Origin: Sipunculus nudus
Taxonomy: Eukaryota; Annelida; Sipuncula; Golfingiida; Sipunculidae
NCBI GenBank assembly: GCA_026874595.1
Contig: CM049314.1
Coordinates: forward strand, 53,677,812 to 53,741,811
Direction of reading: 5' to 3'
Length of the DNA: 64,000 nt
The position numbers and the translations under genes were made by a program. Under the pieces are notes generated by a model. The model worked only from the letters and a program-made list of their open reading frames with translations, searched no databases and was not told where the DNA came from. Positions 12,184 to 27,100 of this stretch are shown one piece after another. The stretch's first letter is position 1. Each line of letters starts with the position of its first letter.

Positions 12184-15100
12184 TGACAAAGTTTAAGTTC
12201 CCTGCATTATAATTCAAGGGCAAGCCTGACATCCCTATTTTGCCAGCCGAGTGGAGCCACGAAACACGGCTTAATACTAAAGGCTGCCGCATCTGAGTAG
12301 CTATTATGGCTCCGGGCTCTATTCGTAGCATTTACATTTTTGCGGAATCCTCATGATAACCCGTAAGTGACACAATGTTGAATAATAAAGTTTTCGTTAT
12401 GAATGCTCCAACATGGCTTTATCGCATGGGCCACACACATTTTGGGCAGCTAGGCTACCTGGTGTGATGGTTCAGTGACTGTTGTTTAGATATTCATGAT
12501 GACTATATAGTCATATTAAAGTCATATTTAAGAAATATCAAACATCTTGTCGAACAATTTAGCAAAAAATCTTACTAACACCACACACGAGGAAATTATA
12601 CAAATTGGCTTTTTTTTCAAAGTCAGCCAAGTGAAATTCCCTCCTCAAAAGAATACTATAAATGTTAATTTGAAAATGTTGTTTCTGTTTTCTTTATTTA
12701 TGTATATCTTGGTACAGGCTTGTAATCTGCCAGAAACATGAACAATTCGAGACGATAAATCAGAGCGGATAATGCTACACATTTTAACCAGGGGTACACA
12801 ATCGTTGACTCGTTAGGTTCTCACCTGTCAGCAGCTGACAGACAAGAAACCACATTGCCAATAACTTTGTCGTAAAATGTTAAATACGGAAGTTTCTGTT
12901 TCTTCTGTTTCTGTTGAGAGAATACAACTGTCTGGGAGGTTGAGGGCCCATCATAGGTCACGTAACTATACACCTGGCCGTGGGTACGTTGTATGTTAAA
13001 ACGCAGTTGTTTTTTTTTCACTTGTATACTGCGAAGAAGAAATACCGCGTCTCTGACTCACGATCAAAAATATTTTTTTTTATGATACTGGGTTACCATG
13101 AATACGACTGGAATTAAGCAGGGGCGGACTTAAAAAAGGGTAGGGGCGCCCCCTGTCGACCTAATAAATGATAAAAAAGTAGGAAAAAATCACTCTTTAT
13201 ACCGAAAAACGGAATTTGCTTTTCGCACCGTTTTCTTCGTGACTTCTACAGGCGAGAGTTATGAAAAAAGTCTGGCAATCCTGACAAACTAGTTACATGG
13301 GCTAGTGTTGAATGCTGACAGCCTTTTAACATTAATTCAACTAAATTTATAATATTGATAATTTAAACAATTCTTCAAGGAATTTATTATCATGAAATAA
13401 AAGCTAACGTAATATTTTGTAACTTGAAGACTCACTTTGGGAAAAAAATGAAATATATAATAGGGAATCGCAAAAGTTGCCTAACTCACCAAAGGTATTT
13501 CGAGTTAATTGAATTAAATAATTTAATTGATTACAAGTTCAGTATGCCTGGAAAAACCCCATACTGATTTTAGGAGTGTGGACAATGATGGGCACCCTTG
13601 TCCTCACAGCACCCTAGTCACCACAGTACCCTAGTTCTCACAGTAACCTAGTCCTAACAGCACCCTAATCCTTACAGCACCCTAGTCCTCATAGTACCCT
13701 AGTCCCAACAGCACCCCAGTCCTGACAGCACCTTAGTCCTAACAGTACCCTAATCCTCATAGTACCCTAGTCCTAACAGCACCCCAGTCCTGACATTACA
13801 TTAGTCCTAACAGCACCCTAGTCTTCATTGTATCCTAGTCCTAACAGCACCCCAGTCCTGACAGCACCTTAGTCCTAACAGCACCCTAGTCCTCATAGTA
13901 CCCTAGTCCTAACAGCACCCTAGTCCTCATAGTACCCTAGTCCTAACAGCACCCCAGTCCTGAAAGCACCTTAGTCCTAACAGCACCCCAGTCCTCAAAG
14001 CGCCCTAGTCCTCACAGTGCCCCAATCCTCACAGTACCAAGTCCTTACGGCACCCTAGTCCTCACAGTACCCTAGTCCTCTAAGTACCCTAGTCCGCTTA
14101 GTACCCGAGTCCTCACAGTACCCTAATCCTCACAGTACCCTAATCCTCACAGTACCCTAGTTCTCACAGTAACCTAGTCCTAACAGCACCCTAGTCCTTA
14201 CAGCACCCTAGTCCTCATAGTACCCTAGTCCTAACAGCACCCCAGTCCTGACAGCACCTTAGTCCTAACAGCACCCTAGCCCTCATAGTACCCTAGTCCT
14301 AACAGCACGCCAGTTCTGACAGCACCTTAGTCCTAACAGCGCCCTAGTCTTCATAGTACCCTAGTCCTAACAGCACCCTAGTCCTCATAGAACCCTAGTC
14401 CTAACAGCACCCCAGTCCTGAAAGCACCTTAGTCCTAACAGCACCCCAGTCCTCAAAGCACCCTAGTCCTCACAGTGCCCCAATCCTCACAGTACCAAGT
14501 CCTTACGGCACCCTAGTCCTCACAGTACCGTAGTCCTCTAAGTACCCTAGTCCTCTTAGTACCCGAGTCCTCACAGTACCCTATTCCTCATAGTACCCTA
14601 GTCCTCACAGTACCTAAGCCCTAACAGCCCCCTAGTCCTCACAGCAACCTAGTTCTTACAGTACTTCAGTCCTTTCAGTGGCCCAGTCCTCAAAGCACCC
14701 AGTCCTTACAGTACCCAAGTCCTCACAGCATCGTAGTCCTCACAACACCCTTGTCCTCCAAGTACCCTAGTCCTCACAGTACCCTAGTCCTCACAGTACC
14801 CGAGTCCTCACAGTACCCTTATCCTCACAGTACCCTAGTCCTCTAAGTACCCTAGTCCTCTTAATACCCTAGTCCTCACAGTACCCTAGTCCTCACAGTA
14901 CCCTAGTCCTCACAGTACCTAAGCCCAAACAGCCGCCTAGTCCTCACAGCAACCTAGTCCTCACAGTACCCTAGTCCTCTTAGAACCCGAGTCCTCACAG
15001 TACCCTAATCCTCACAGTACCCTAGTCCTCTTAGTACCCGAGTCCTCACAGTACCCTAATCCTCACAGTACCCTAGTCCTCTAAGTACCCTAGTCCTCTT

Positions 15101-18100
15101 AGTACCCTAGTCCTCACAGTACCCTATTCCTCACAGTACCCTAGTCCTCACAGTACCTAAGCCCTAACAGCCCCCTAGTCCTCACAGCAACCTAGTCCTC
15201 ACAGTACCCTAGTCCTCTAAGTACCCTAGTCCTCTTAGTACCCGAGTCCTCACAGTACCCTAATCCTCACAGTACCCTAGTCCTCTTAGTACCCGAGTCC
15301 TCACAGTACCCTAATCCTAACAGTACCCTAGTCCTCTAAGTACCCTAGTCCTCTTAGTACCCTAGTCCACTAAGTACCCTAGTCCTCTTAGTACCCTAGT
15401 CCTCACAGTACCCGAGTCCTCAGAGTACCCTAATCCTCACAGTACCCTAGTCCTCTAAGTACCTTAGTCCTCTTAGTACCATAGTCCTCACAGTACCCTA
15501 GTCCTCACAGTACCCTAGTCCTCACAGTACCTAAGCCCTAACAGCCTCCTAGTCCTCACAGCAACCTAGTCCTCACAGTACCCTAATCCTCTTAGTACCC
15601 TAGTCCTCACAGTACCCTAATCTTCTTAGTACCCGAGTCCTCACAGTACCCTAGTCCTCACAGTACCTTAGCCCTAACAGCCCCCTAGTCCTCACAGTAA
15701 CCTAGTCCTCACAGTACCCTAGTCCTCTTAGTACTCTAGTCCTCACAGTACCCTAGTCCTCACAGTACCCTAGTCCTCACAGTACCTAAGCCCTAACAGC
15801 CCCCTAGTCCTCACAGTACCTTAGTCCTCACAGCAACCTAGTCCTCACAGTACCCTAGTCCTCAAAGTACCCTAGTCCTCTTAGTAACCTAGTCCTCACA
15901 GTACCCTAGTCCTCACAGTACCTAAGCCCTAACAGCCCCCTAGTCCTCACAGCAACCTAGTCCTCACAGTACCCTAGTCCTCTTAGTACCCTAGTCCTCA
16001 CAGTACCCTAGTCCTCTTAGTACCCGAGTCCTCACAGTACCCTAGTCCTCACAGTACCCTTGTCCTCACTACCCTGGTCCTCACAGTACCTAAGCCCTAA
16101 CAGCCCCCTAGTCCTCACAGCCGCCTAGTCCTCACAGTACCCTAGTCCTCTTAGTACCCTAGTCCTCACAGTACCCTAGTCCTCTTAGTACCCGAGTCCT
16201 CACAGTACCCTAATCCTCACAGTACCCTAGTCCTCTAAGTACCCTAGTCCTCTTAGTACCCTAGTCCTCACAGTACCCTAGTTCTCACAGTGCCCTAGTC
16301 CTCACAGTACCTAAGCCCTAACAGCCCCCTAGTCCTCACAGCAACCTAGTCCTCACAGTACCCTAGTCCTCTTAGTACCCTAGTCCTCGCAGTACCTAAG
16401 CCCTAACAGCCCCCTAGTCCTCACAGTACCTTAGTCCTCACAGCACCCTAGTCCTCTAAGTACCCTAGTCCTCTTAGTACCCTAGTCCTCACAGTACCCT
16501 AGTCCTCACAGTACCTAAGCCCTAACAGCCCCCAAGTCCTCACAGCAACCTAGTCCTCACAGTACCCTAGTCCTTTTAGTACCCTAGTCCTCTTAGTACC
16601 CGAGTCCTCACAGTACCCTAATCCTCACAGTACCCTAGTCCTCTAAGTACCCTAGTCCTCTTAGTACCCTAGTCCTCACAGTACCCTAGTTCTCACAGTG
16701 CCCTAGTCCTCACAGTACCTTAGCCCTAACAGCCCCCTAGTCCTCACAGTAACCTAGTCCTCACAGTACCCTAGTCCTCTTAGTACTCTAGTCCTCACAG
16801 TACCCTAGTCCTCACAGTACCCTAGTCCTCACAGTACCTAAGCCCTAACAGCCCCCTAGTCCTCACAGTACCTTAGTCCTCACAGCAACCTAGTCCTCAC
16901 AGTACCCTAGTCCTCAAAGTACCCTAGTCCTCTTAGTAACCTAGTCCTCACAGTACCCTAGTCCTCACAGCAACCTAGTCCTCACAGTACCCTAGTCCTC
17001 TTAGTACCCTAGTCCTCACAGTACCCTAGTCCTCTTAGTACCCGAGTCCTCACAGTACCCTAATCCTCACAGTACCCTAGTCCTCTAAGTACCCTAGTCC
17101 TCTTAGTACCCTAGTCCTCACAGTACCCTAGTTCTCACAGTGCCCTAGTCCTCACAGTACCTAAGCCCTAACAGCCCCCTAGTCCTCACAGCAACCTAGT
17201 CCTCACAGTACCCTAGTCCTCTTAGTACCCTAGTCCTCGCAGTACCTAAGCCCTAACAGCCCCCTAGTCCTCACAGTACCTTAGTCCTCACAGCACCCTA
17301 GTCCTCTAAGTACCCTAGTCCTCTTAGTACCCTAGTCCTCACAGTACCCTAGTCCTCACAGTACCTAAGCCCTAACAACCCCCAAGTCCTCACAGCAACC
17401 TAGTCCTCACAGCAACCTAGTCCTCTAAGTACCCTAGTCCTCTTAGTACCCGAGTCCTCACAGTACCCTAATCCTCACAGTACCTAAGCCCTAACAGCCC
17501 CCTAGTCCTCACAGTACCTTAGTCCTCACAGCAACCTAGTCCTCACAGTACCTTAGTCCTCACAGCACTCTAGTCCTCACAGTACCCTAGTCCTTTTAGT
17601 ACCCTAGTCCTCAGAGTACCCTAATCCTCACAGTACCTAAGCTCTAACAGCCCCCTAGTCCTCACAGCCCCCTAGTCCTCACAGTACCTTAGTCCTCACA
17701 GTACCCTAGTCCTCACAGTACCTAAGCCCTAACAGCCCCCAAGTCCTCACAGCAACCTAGTCCTCACAGCAACCTAGTCCTCTAAGTACCCTAGTCCTCT
17801 TAGTACCCGAGTCCTCACAGTACCCTAATCCTCATAGTACCTAAGCCCTAACAGCCCCCTAGTCCTCACAGTACCCTAGTCCTCACAGTATCTAAGCCCT
17901 AACAGCCCCCTAGTCCTCACAGCAACCTAGTCCTCACAGTACCCTAATCCTCCTAGTACCCTAGTCCTCACAGTACCCTAATCTTCTTAGTACCCGAGTC
18001 CTCACAGTACCCTAGTCCTCACAGTACCTTAGCCCTAACAGCCCCCTAGTCCTCACAGTAACCTAGTCCTCACAGTACCCTAGTCCTCTTAGTACTCTAG

Positions 18101-21100
18101 TCCTCACAGTACCCTAGTCCTCACAGTACCCAAGTCCTCACAGTACCTAAGCCCTAACAGCCCCCTAGTCCTCACAGTACCTTAGTCCTCACAGCAACCT
18201 AGTCCTCACAGTACCCTAGTCCTCAAAGTACCCTAGTCCTCTTAGTAACCTAGTCCTCACAGTACCCTAGTCCTCACAGTACCTAAGCCCTAACAGCCCC
18301 CTATTCCTCACAGCAACCTAGTCCTCACAGTACCCTAGTCCTCTTAGTACCCTAGTCCTCACAGTACCCTAGTCCTCTTAGTACCCGAGTCCTCACAGTA
18401 CCCTAGTCCTCACAGTACCCTAGTCCTCACTACCCTAGTCCTCACAGTACCTAAGCCCTAACAGCCCCCTAGTCCTCACAGCAACCTAGTCCTCTCAGTA
18501 CCCTAGGCCTCTTAGTACCCTAGTCCTCACAGTACCCTAATCCTCACAGTACCCTAGTCCTCTAAGTACCCTAGTCCTCTTAGTACCCTAGTCCTCACAG
18601 TACCCTAGTCCTCACAGTACACTAGTCCTCACTACCCTGGTCCTCACAGTACCTAAGCCCTAACAGCCCCCTAGTCCTCACAGCAACCTAGTCCTCACAG
18701 TACCCTAGTCCTCTTAGTACCCTAGTCCTCACAGTACCCTAATCCTCACAGTACCCTAGTCCTCTAAGTACCCTAGTCCTCTTAGTACCCTAGTCCTCAC
18801 AGTACCCTAGTTCTCACAGTGCCCTAGTCCTCACAGTACCTAAGCCCTAACAGCCCCCTAGTCCTCACAGCAACCTAGTCCTCACAGTACCCTAGTCCTC
18901 TTAGTACCCTAGTCCTCGCAGTACCTAAGCCCTAACAGCCCCCTAGTCCTCACAGTACCTTAGTCCTCACAGCACCCTAGTCCTCTAAGTACCCTAGTCC
19001 TCTTAGTACCCTAGTCCTCACAGTACCCTAGTTCTCACAGTACCTAAGCCCTAACAGGCCCCAAGTCCTCACAGCAACCTAGTCCTCACAGCAACCTAGT
19101 CTTCTAAGTACCCTAGTCCTCTTAGTACCCGAGTCCTCACAGTACCCTAATCCTCACAGTACCTAAGCCCTAACAGCCCCCTAGTCCTCACAGTACCTTA
19201 GTCCTCACAGCAACCTAGTCCTCACAGTACCTTAGTCCTCACAGCACTCTAGTCCTCACAGTACCCTAGTCCTCTTAGTACCCTAGTCCTCACAGTACCC
19301 TAATCCTCACAGTACCTAAGCTCTAACAGCCCCCTAGTCCTCACAGCCCCCTAGTCCTCACAGTACCTTAGTCCTCACAGTACCCTAGTCCTCACAGTAC
19401 CTAAGCCCTAACAGCCCCCAAGTCCTCACAGCAACCTAGTCCTCACAGCAACCAGTCCTCTAAGTACCCTAGTCCTCTTAGTACCCGAGTCCTCACAGTA
19501 CCCTAATCCTCATAGTACCTAAGCCCTAACAGCCCCCTAGTCCTCACAGCAACCTAGTCCTCACAGTACCCTAGTCCTCACAGTACCTAAGCCCTAACAG
19601 CCCCCTAGTCCTCACAGCAACCTAGTCCTCACAGTACCCTAATCCTCTTAGTACCCTAGTCCTCACAGTACCCTAATCTTCTTAGTACCCTAGTCCTCAC
19701 AGTACCCTAGTCCTCACTACCCTAGTCCTCACAGTACCTAAGCCCTAACAGCCCCCTATTCCTCACAGCAACCTAGTCCTCACAGTACCCTAGTCCTCTT
19801 AGTACCCTAGTCCTCACAGTACCCTAGTCCTCTGAGTACCCGAGTCCTCACAGTACCCTAGTCCTCACAGTACCCTAGTCCTCACTACCCTAGTCCTCAC
19901 AGTACCTAAGCCCTAACAGCCCCCTAGTCCTCACAGCAACCTAGTCCTCACAGTACCCTAGGCCTCTTAGTACCCTAGTCCTCACAGTACCTAACAGCCC
20001 CCTAGTCCTCACAGCAACCTAGTCCTCACAGTACCCTAGTCCTCTTAGTACCCTAGTCCTCACAGTACCCTAGTCCTCTTAGTACCCGAGTTCTCACAGT
20101 ACCCTTATCCTCACAGTACCCTAGTCCTCTAAGTACCCTAGTCCTCTTAGTACCCTAGTCCTCACAGTACCCTAGTTCTCACAGTGCCCTAGTCCTCACA
20201 GTACCTAAGCCCTAACAGCCCCCTAGTCCTCACAGCAACCTAGTCCTCACAGTACCCTAGTCCTCTTAGTACCCTAGTCCTCGCAGTACCTAAGCCCTAA
20301 CAGCCCCCTAGTCCTCACAGTACCTTAGTCCTCACAGCACCCTAGTCCTCTAAGTACCCTAGTCCTCTTAGTACCCTAGTCCTCACAGTACCCTAGTTCT
20401 CACAGTACCTAAGCCCTAACAGGCCCCAAGTCCTCACAGCAACCTAGTCCTCACAGCAACCTAGTCTTCTAAGTACCCTAGTCCTCTTAGTACCCGAGTC
20501 CTCACAGTACCCTAATCCTCACAGTACCTAAGCCCTAACAGCCCCCTAGTCCTCACAGTACCTTAGTCCTCACAGCAACCTAGTCCTCACAGTACCTTAG
20601 TCCTCACAGCACTCTAGTCCTCACAGTACCCTAATCTTCTTAGTACCCTAGTCCTCACAGTACCCTAGTCCTCACTACCCTAGTCCTCACAGTACCTAAG
20701 CCCTAACAGCCCCCTAGTCCTCACAGCAACCTAGTCCTCACAGTACCCTAGGCCTCTTAGTACCCTAGTCCTCACAGTACCCTAATCCTCACAGTACCCT
20801 AGTCCTCTAAGTACCCTAGTCCTCTTAGTACCCTAGTCCTCACAGTACCCTTGTTCTCACAGTGCCCTAGTCCTCACAGTACCTAAGCCCTAACAGCCCC
20901 CTAGTCCTCACAGCAACCTAGTCCTCACAGTACCCTAGTCCTCTTAGTACCCTAGTCCTCGCAGTACCTAAGCCCTATCAGCCCCCTAGTCCTCACAGTA
21001 CCTTAGTCCTCACAGCACCCTAGTCCTCTAAGTACCCTAGTCCTCACAGCAACCTAGTCCTCTTAGTACCCTAGTCCTCACAGTACCCTAGTCCTCTTAG

Positions 21101-24100
21101 TACCCGAGTCCTCTTAGTACCCTAGTCCTCACAGTACCTAAGCCCTAACAGCCCCCTAGTCCTCACAGTACCTTAGTCCTCACAGCAACCTAGTCCTCAC
21201 AGTACCTTAGTCCTCACAGCACCCTAGTCCTCTAAGTACCCTAGTCCTCTTAGTACCCTAGTCCTCACAGTACCCTAGTCCTCACAGTACCTAAGCCCTA
21301 ACAGCCCCCAAGTCCTCACAGCAACCTAGTCCTCACAGCAACCTAGTCCTCTAAGTCCCCTAGTCCTCTTAGTACCCGAGTCCTCACAGTACCCTAATCC
21401 TCACAGTACTTAAGCCCTAACAGCCCCCTAGTTCTCACAGTACCTTAGTCCTCAAAGCAACCTAGTCCTCACAGTACCTTAGTCCTCACAGCACTCTAGT
21501 CCTCACAGTACCCTAGTCCTCTTAGTACCCTAGTCCTCACAGTACCCTAATCCTCACAGTACCTAAGCCCTAACAGCCCCCTAGTCCTCACAGCCCCCTA
21601 GTCCTCACAGTACCTTAGTCCTCACAGTACCCTAGTCCTCACATTACCTAAGCCCTAACAGCCCCCTATTCCTCACAGCAACCTAGTCCTCACAGTACCC
21701 TAGTCCTCTTATTACCCTAGTCCTCACAGTACCCTAGTCCTCTTAGTACCCGAGTCCTCACAGTACCCTAGTCCTCACAGTACCCTAGTCCTCACTACCC
21801 TAGTCCTCACAGTACCTAAGCCCTAACAGCCCCCTAGTCCTCACAGCAACCTAGTCCTCACAGTACCCTAGGCCTCTTAGTACCCTAGTCCTCACAGTAC
21901 CTAACAGCCCCCTAGTCCTCACAGCAACCTAGTCCTCACAGTACCCTAGTCCTCTTAGTACCCTAGTCCTCACAGTACCCTAGTCCTCTTAGTACCCGAG
22001 TTCTCACAGTACCCTAATCCTCACAGTACCCTAGTCCTCTAAGTACCCTAGTCCTCTTAGTACCCTAGTCCTCACAGTACCCTAGTTCTCACAGTGCCCT
22101 AGTCCTCACAGTACCTAAGCCCTAACAGCCCCCTAGTCCTCACAGCAACCTAGTCCTCACAGTACCCTAGTCCTCTTAGTACCCTAGTCCTCGCAGTACC
22201 TAAGCCCTAACAGCCCCCTAGTCCTCACAGTACCTTAGTCCTCACAGCACCCTAGTCCTCTAAGTACCCTAGTCCTCTTAGTACCCTAGTCCTCACAGTA
22301 CCCTAGTTCTCACAGTACCTAAGCCCTAACAGGCCCCAAGTCCTCACAGCAACCTAGTCCTCACAGCAACCTAGTCTTCTAAGTACCCTAGTCCTCTTAG
22401 TACCCGAGTCCTCACAGTACCCTAATCCTCACAGTACCTAAGCCCTAACAGCCCCCTAGTCCTCACAGTACCTTAGTCCTCACAGCAACCTAGTCCTCAC
22501 AGTACCTTAGTCCTCACAGCACTCTAGTCCTCACAGTACCCTAATCTTCTTAGTACCCTAGTCCTCACAGTACCCTAGTCCTCACTACCCTAGTCCTCAC
22601 AGTACCTAAGCCCTAACAGCCCCCTAGTCCTCACAGCAACCTAGTCCTCACAGTACCCTAGTCCTCTTAGTACCCTAGTCCTCGCAGTACCTAAGCCCTA
22701 TCAGCCCCCTAGTCCTCACAGTACCCTAGTCCTCACAGTACCCTAGTCCTCTTAGTACCCGAGTCCTCACAGTACCCTAGTCCTCACAGTACCCTAGTCC
22801 TCACTACCCTAGTCCTCACAGTACCTAAGCCCTAACAGCCCCCTAGTCCTCACAGCAACCTAGTCCTCACAGTACCCTAGGCCTCTTAGTACCCTAGTCC
22901 TCACAGTACCTAACAGCCCCCTAGTCCTCACAGCAACCTAGTCCTCACAGTACCCTAGTCCTCTTAGTACCCTAGTCCTCACAGTACCCTAGTCCTCTTA
23001 GTACCCGAGTTCTCACAGTACCCTAATCCTCACAGTACCCTAGTCCTCTAAGTACCCTAGTCCTCTTAGTACCCTAGTCCTCACAGTACCCTAGTTCTCA
23101 CAGTGCCCTAGTCCTCACAGTACCTAAGCCCTAACAGCCCCCTAGTCCTCACAGCAACCTAGTCCTCACAGTACCCTAGTCCTCTTAGTACCCTAGTCCT
23201 CGCAGTACCTAAGCCCTAACAGCCCCCTAGTCCTCACAGTACCTTAGTCCTCACAGCACCCTAGTCCTCTAAGTACCCTAGTCCTTTTAGTACCCTAGTC
23301 CTCACAGTACCCTAGTTCTCACAGTACCTAAGCCCTAACAGGCCCCAAGTCCTCACAGCAACCTAGTCCTCACAGCAACCTAGTCTTCTAAGTACCCTAG
23401 TCCTCTTAGTACCCGAGTCCTCACAGTACCCTAATCCTCACAGTACCTAAGCCCTAACAGCCCCCTAGTCCTCACAGTACCTTAGTCCTCACAGCAACCT
23501 AGTCCTCACAGTACCTTAGTCCTCACAGTACCTTAGTCCTCACAGCAACCTAGTCCTCACAGTACCCTAGTCCTCAAAGTACCCTAGTCCTCTTAGTAAC
23601 CTAGTCCTCACAGTACCCTAGTCCTCACAGTACCTAAGCCCTAACAGCCCCCTATTCCTCACAGCAACCTAGTCCTCACAGTACCCTAGTCCTCTTAGTA
23701 CCCTAGTCCTCACAGTACCCTAGTCCTCTTAGTACCCGAGTCCTCACAGTACCCTAGTCCTCACAGTACCCTAGTCCTCACTACCCTAGTCCTCACAGTA
23801 CCTAAGCCCTAACAGCCCCCTAGTCCTCACAGCAACCTAGTCCTCACAGCAACCTAGTCCTCACAGCACCCTAGTCCTTTTAGTACCCTAGTCCTCACAG
23901 TACCCTAGTTCTCACAGTACCTAAGCCCTAACAGGCCCCAAGTCCTCACAGCAACCTAGTCCTCACAGCAACCTAGTCTTCTAAGTACCCTAGTCCTCTT
24001 AGTACCCGAGTCCTCACAGTACCCTAATCCTCACAGTACCTAAGCTCTAACAGCCCCCTAGTCCTCACAGCCCCCTAGTCCTCACAGTACCTTAGTCCTC

Positions 24101-27100
24101 ACAGCAACCTAGTCCTCACAGTACCCTAATCTTCTTAGTACCCTAGTCCTCACAGTACCCTAGTCCTCACTACCCTAGTCCTCACAGTACCTAAGCCCTA
24201 ACAGCCCCCTAGTCCTCACAGCAACCTAGTCCTCACAGTACCCTAGGCCTCTTAGTACCCTAGTCCTCACAGTACCCTAATCCTCACAGTACCCTAGTCC
24301 TCTAAGTACCCTAGTCCTCTTAGTACCCTAGTCCTCACAGTACCCTTGTTCTCACAGTGCCCTAGTCCTCACAGTACCTAAGCCCTAACAGCCCCCTAGT
24401 CCTCACAGCAACCTAGTCCTCACAGTACCCTAGTCCTCTTAGTACCCTAGTCCTCGCAGTACCTAAGCCCTATCAGCCCCCTAGTCCTCACAGTACCTTA
24501 GTCCTCACAGCACCCTAGTCCTCTAAGTACCCTAGTCCTCACAGCAACCTAGTCCTCTTAGTACCCTAGTCCTCACAGTACCCTAGTCCTCTTAGTACCC
24601 GAGTCCTCTTAGTACCCTAGTCCTCACAGTACCTAAGCCCTAACAGCCCCCTAGTCCTCACAGTACCTTAGTCCTCACAGCAACCTAGTCCTCACAGTAC
24701 CTTAGTCCTCACAGCACCCTTGTCCTCTAAGTACCCTAGTCCTCTTAGTACCCTAGTCCTCACAGTACCCTAGTCCTCACAGTACCTAAGCCCTAACAGC
24801 CCCCAAGTCCTCACAGCAACCTAGTCCTCACAGCAACCTAGTCCTCTAAGTCCCCTAGTCCTCTTAGTACCCGAGTCCTCACAGTACCCTAATCCTCACA
24901 GTACTTAAGCCCTAACAGCCCCCTAGTTCTCACAGTACCTTAGTCCTCACAGCAACCTAGTCCTCACAGTACCTTAGTCCTCACAGCACTCTAGTCCTCA
25001 CAGTACCCTAGTCCTCTTAGTACCCTAGTCCTCACAGTACCCTAATCCTCACAGTACCTAAGCCCTAACAGCCCCCTAGTCCTCACAGCCCCCTAGTCCT
25101 CACAGTACCTTAGTCCTCACAGTACCCTAGTCCTCACATTACCTAAGCCCTAACAGCCCCCTATTCCTCACAGCAACCTAGTCCTCACAGTACCCTAGTC
25201 CTCTTAGTACCCTAGTCCTCACAGTACCCTAGTCCTCTTAGTACCCGAGTCCTCACAGTACCCTAGTCCTCACAGTACCCTAGTCCTCACTACCCTAGTC
25301 CTCACAGTACCTAAGCCCTAACAGCCCCCTAGTCCTCACAGCAACCTAGTCCTCACAGTACCCTAGGCCTCTTAGTACCCTAGTCCTCACAGTACCTAAC
25401 AGCCCCCTAGTCCTCACAGCAACCTAGTCCTCACAGTACCCTAGTCCTCTTAGTACCCTAGTCCTCACAGTACCCTAGTCCTCTTAGTACCCGAGTTCTC
25501 ACAGTACCCTAATCCTCACAGTACCCTAGTCCTCTAAGTACCCTAGTCCTCTTAGTACCCTAGTCCTCACAGTACCCTAGTCCTCACAGTACCCTAATCC
25601 TCACAGTACCTAAGCTCTAACAGCCCCCTAGTCCTCACAGCCCCCTAGTCCTCACAGTACCTTAGTCCTCACAGTACCCTAGTCCTCACAGTACCTAAGC
25701 CCTAACAGCCCCCAAGTCCTCAAAGCAACCTAGTCCTCACAGCAACCAGTCCTCTAAGTACCCTAGTCCTCTTAGTACCCGAGTCCTCACAGTACCCTAA
25801 TCCTCATAGTACCTAAGCCCTAACAGCCCCCTAGTCCTCACAGCAACCTAGTCCTCACAGTACCCTAGTCCTCACAGTACCTAAGCCCTAACAGCCCCCT
25901 AGTCCTCACAGCAACCTAGTCCTCACAGTACCCTAATCCTCTTAGTACCCTAGTCCTCACAGTACCCTAATCTTCTTAGTACCCTAGTCCTCACAGTACC
26001 CTAGTCCTCACTACCCTAGTCCTCACAGTACCTAAGCCCTAACAGCCCCCTATTCCTCACAGCAACCTAGTCCTCACAGTACCCTAGTCCTCTTAGTACC
26101 CTAGTCCTCACAGTACCCTAGTCCTCTTAGTACCCGAGTCCTCACAGTACCCTAGTCCTCACAGTACCCTAGTCCTCACTACCCTAGTCCTCACAGTACC
26201 TAAGCCCTAACAGCCCCCTAGTCCTCACAGCAACCTAGTCCTCACAGTACCCTAGGCCTCTTAGTACCCTAGTCCTCACAGTACCTAACAGCCCCCTAGT
26301 CCTCACAGCAACCTAGTCCTCACAGTACCCTAGTCCTCTTAGTACCCTAGTCCTCACAGTACCCTAGTCCTCTTAGTACCCGAGTTCTCACAGTACCCTA
26401 ATCCTCACAGTACCCTAGTCCTCTAAGTACCCTAGTCCTCTTAGTACCTTAGTCCTCACAGTACCCTAGTTCTCACAGTGCCCTAGTCCTCACAGTACCT
26501 AAGCCCTAACAGCCCCCTAGTCCTCACAGCAACCTAGTCCTCACAGTACCCTAGTCCTCTTAGTACCCTAGTCCTCGCAGTACCTAAGCCCTAACAGCCC
26601 CCTAGTCCTCACAGTACCTTAGTCCTCACAGCACCCTAGTCCTCTAAGTACCCTAGTCCTCTTAGTACCCTAGTCCTCACAGTACCCTAGTTCTCACAGT
26701 ACCTAAGCCCTAACAGGCCCCAAGTCCTCACAGCAACCTAGTCCTCACAGCAACCTAGTCTTCTAAGTACCCTAGTCCTCTTAGTACCCGAGTCCTCACA
26801 GTACCCTAATCCTCACAGTACCTAAGCCCTAACAGCCCCCTAGTCCTCACAGTACCTTAGTCCTCACAGCAACCTAGTCCTCACAGTACCTTAGTCCTCA
26901 CAGCACTCTAGTCCTCACAGTACCCTAGTCCTCTTAGTACCCTAGTCCTCACAGTACCCTAATCCTCACAGTACCTAAGCTCTAACAGCCCCCTAGTCCT
27001 CACAGCCCCCTAGTCCTCACAGTACCTTAGTCCTCACAGTACCCTAGTCCTCACAGTACCTAAGCCCTAACAGCCCCCAAGTCCTCACAGCAACCTAGTC

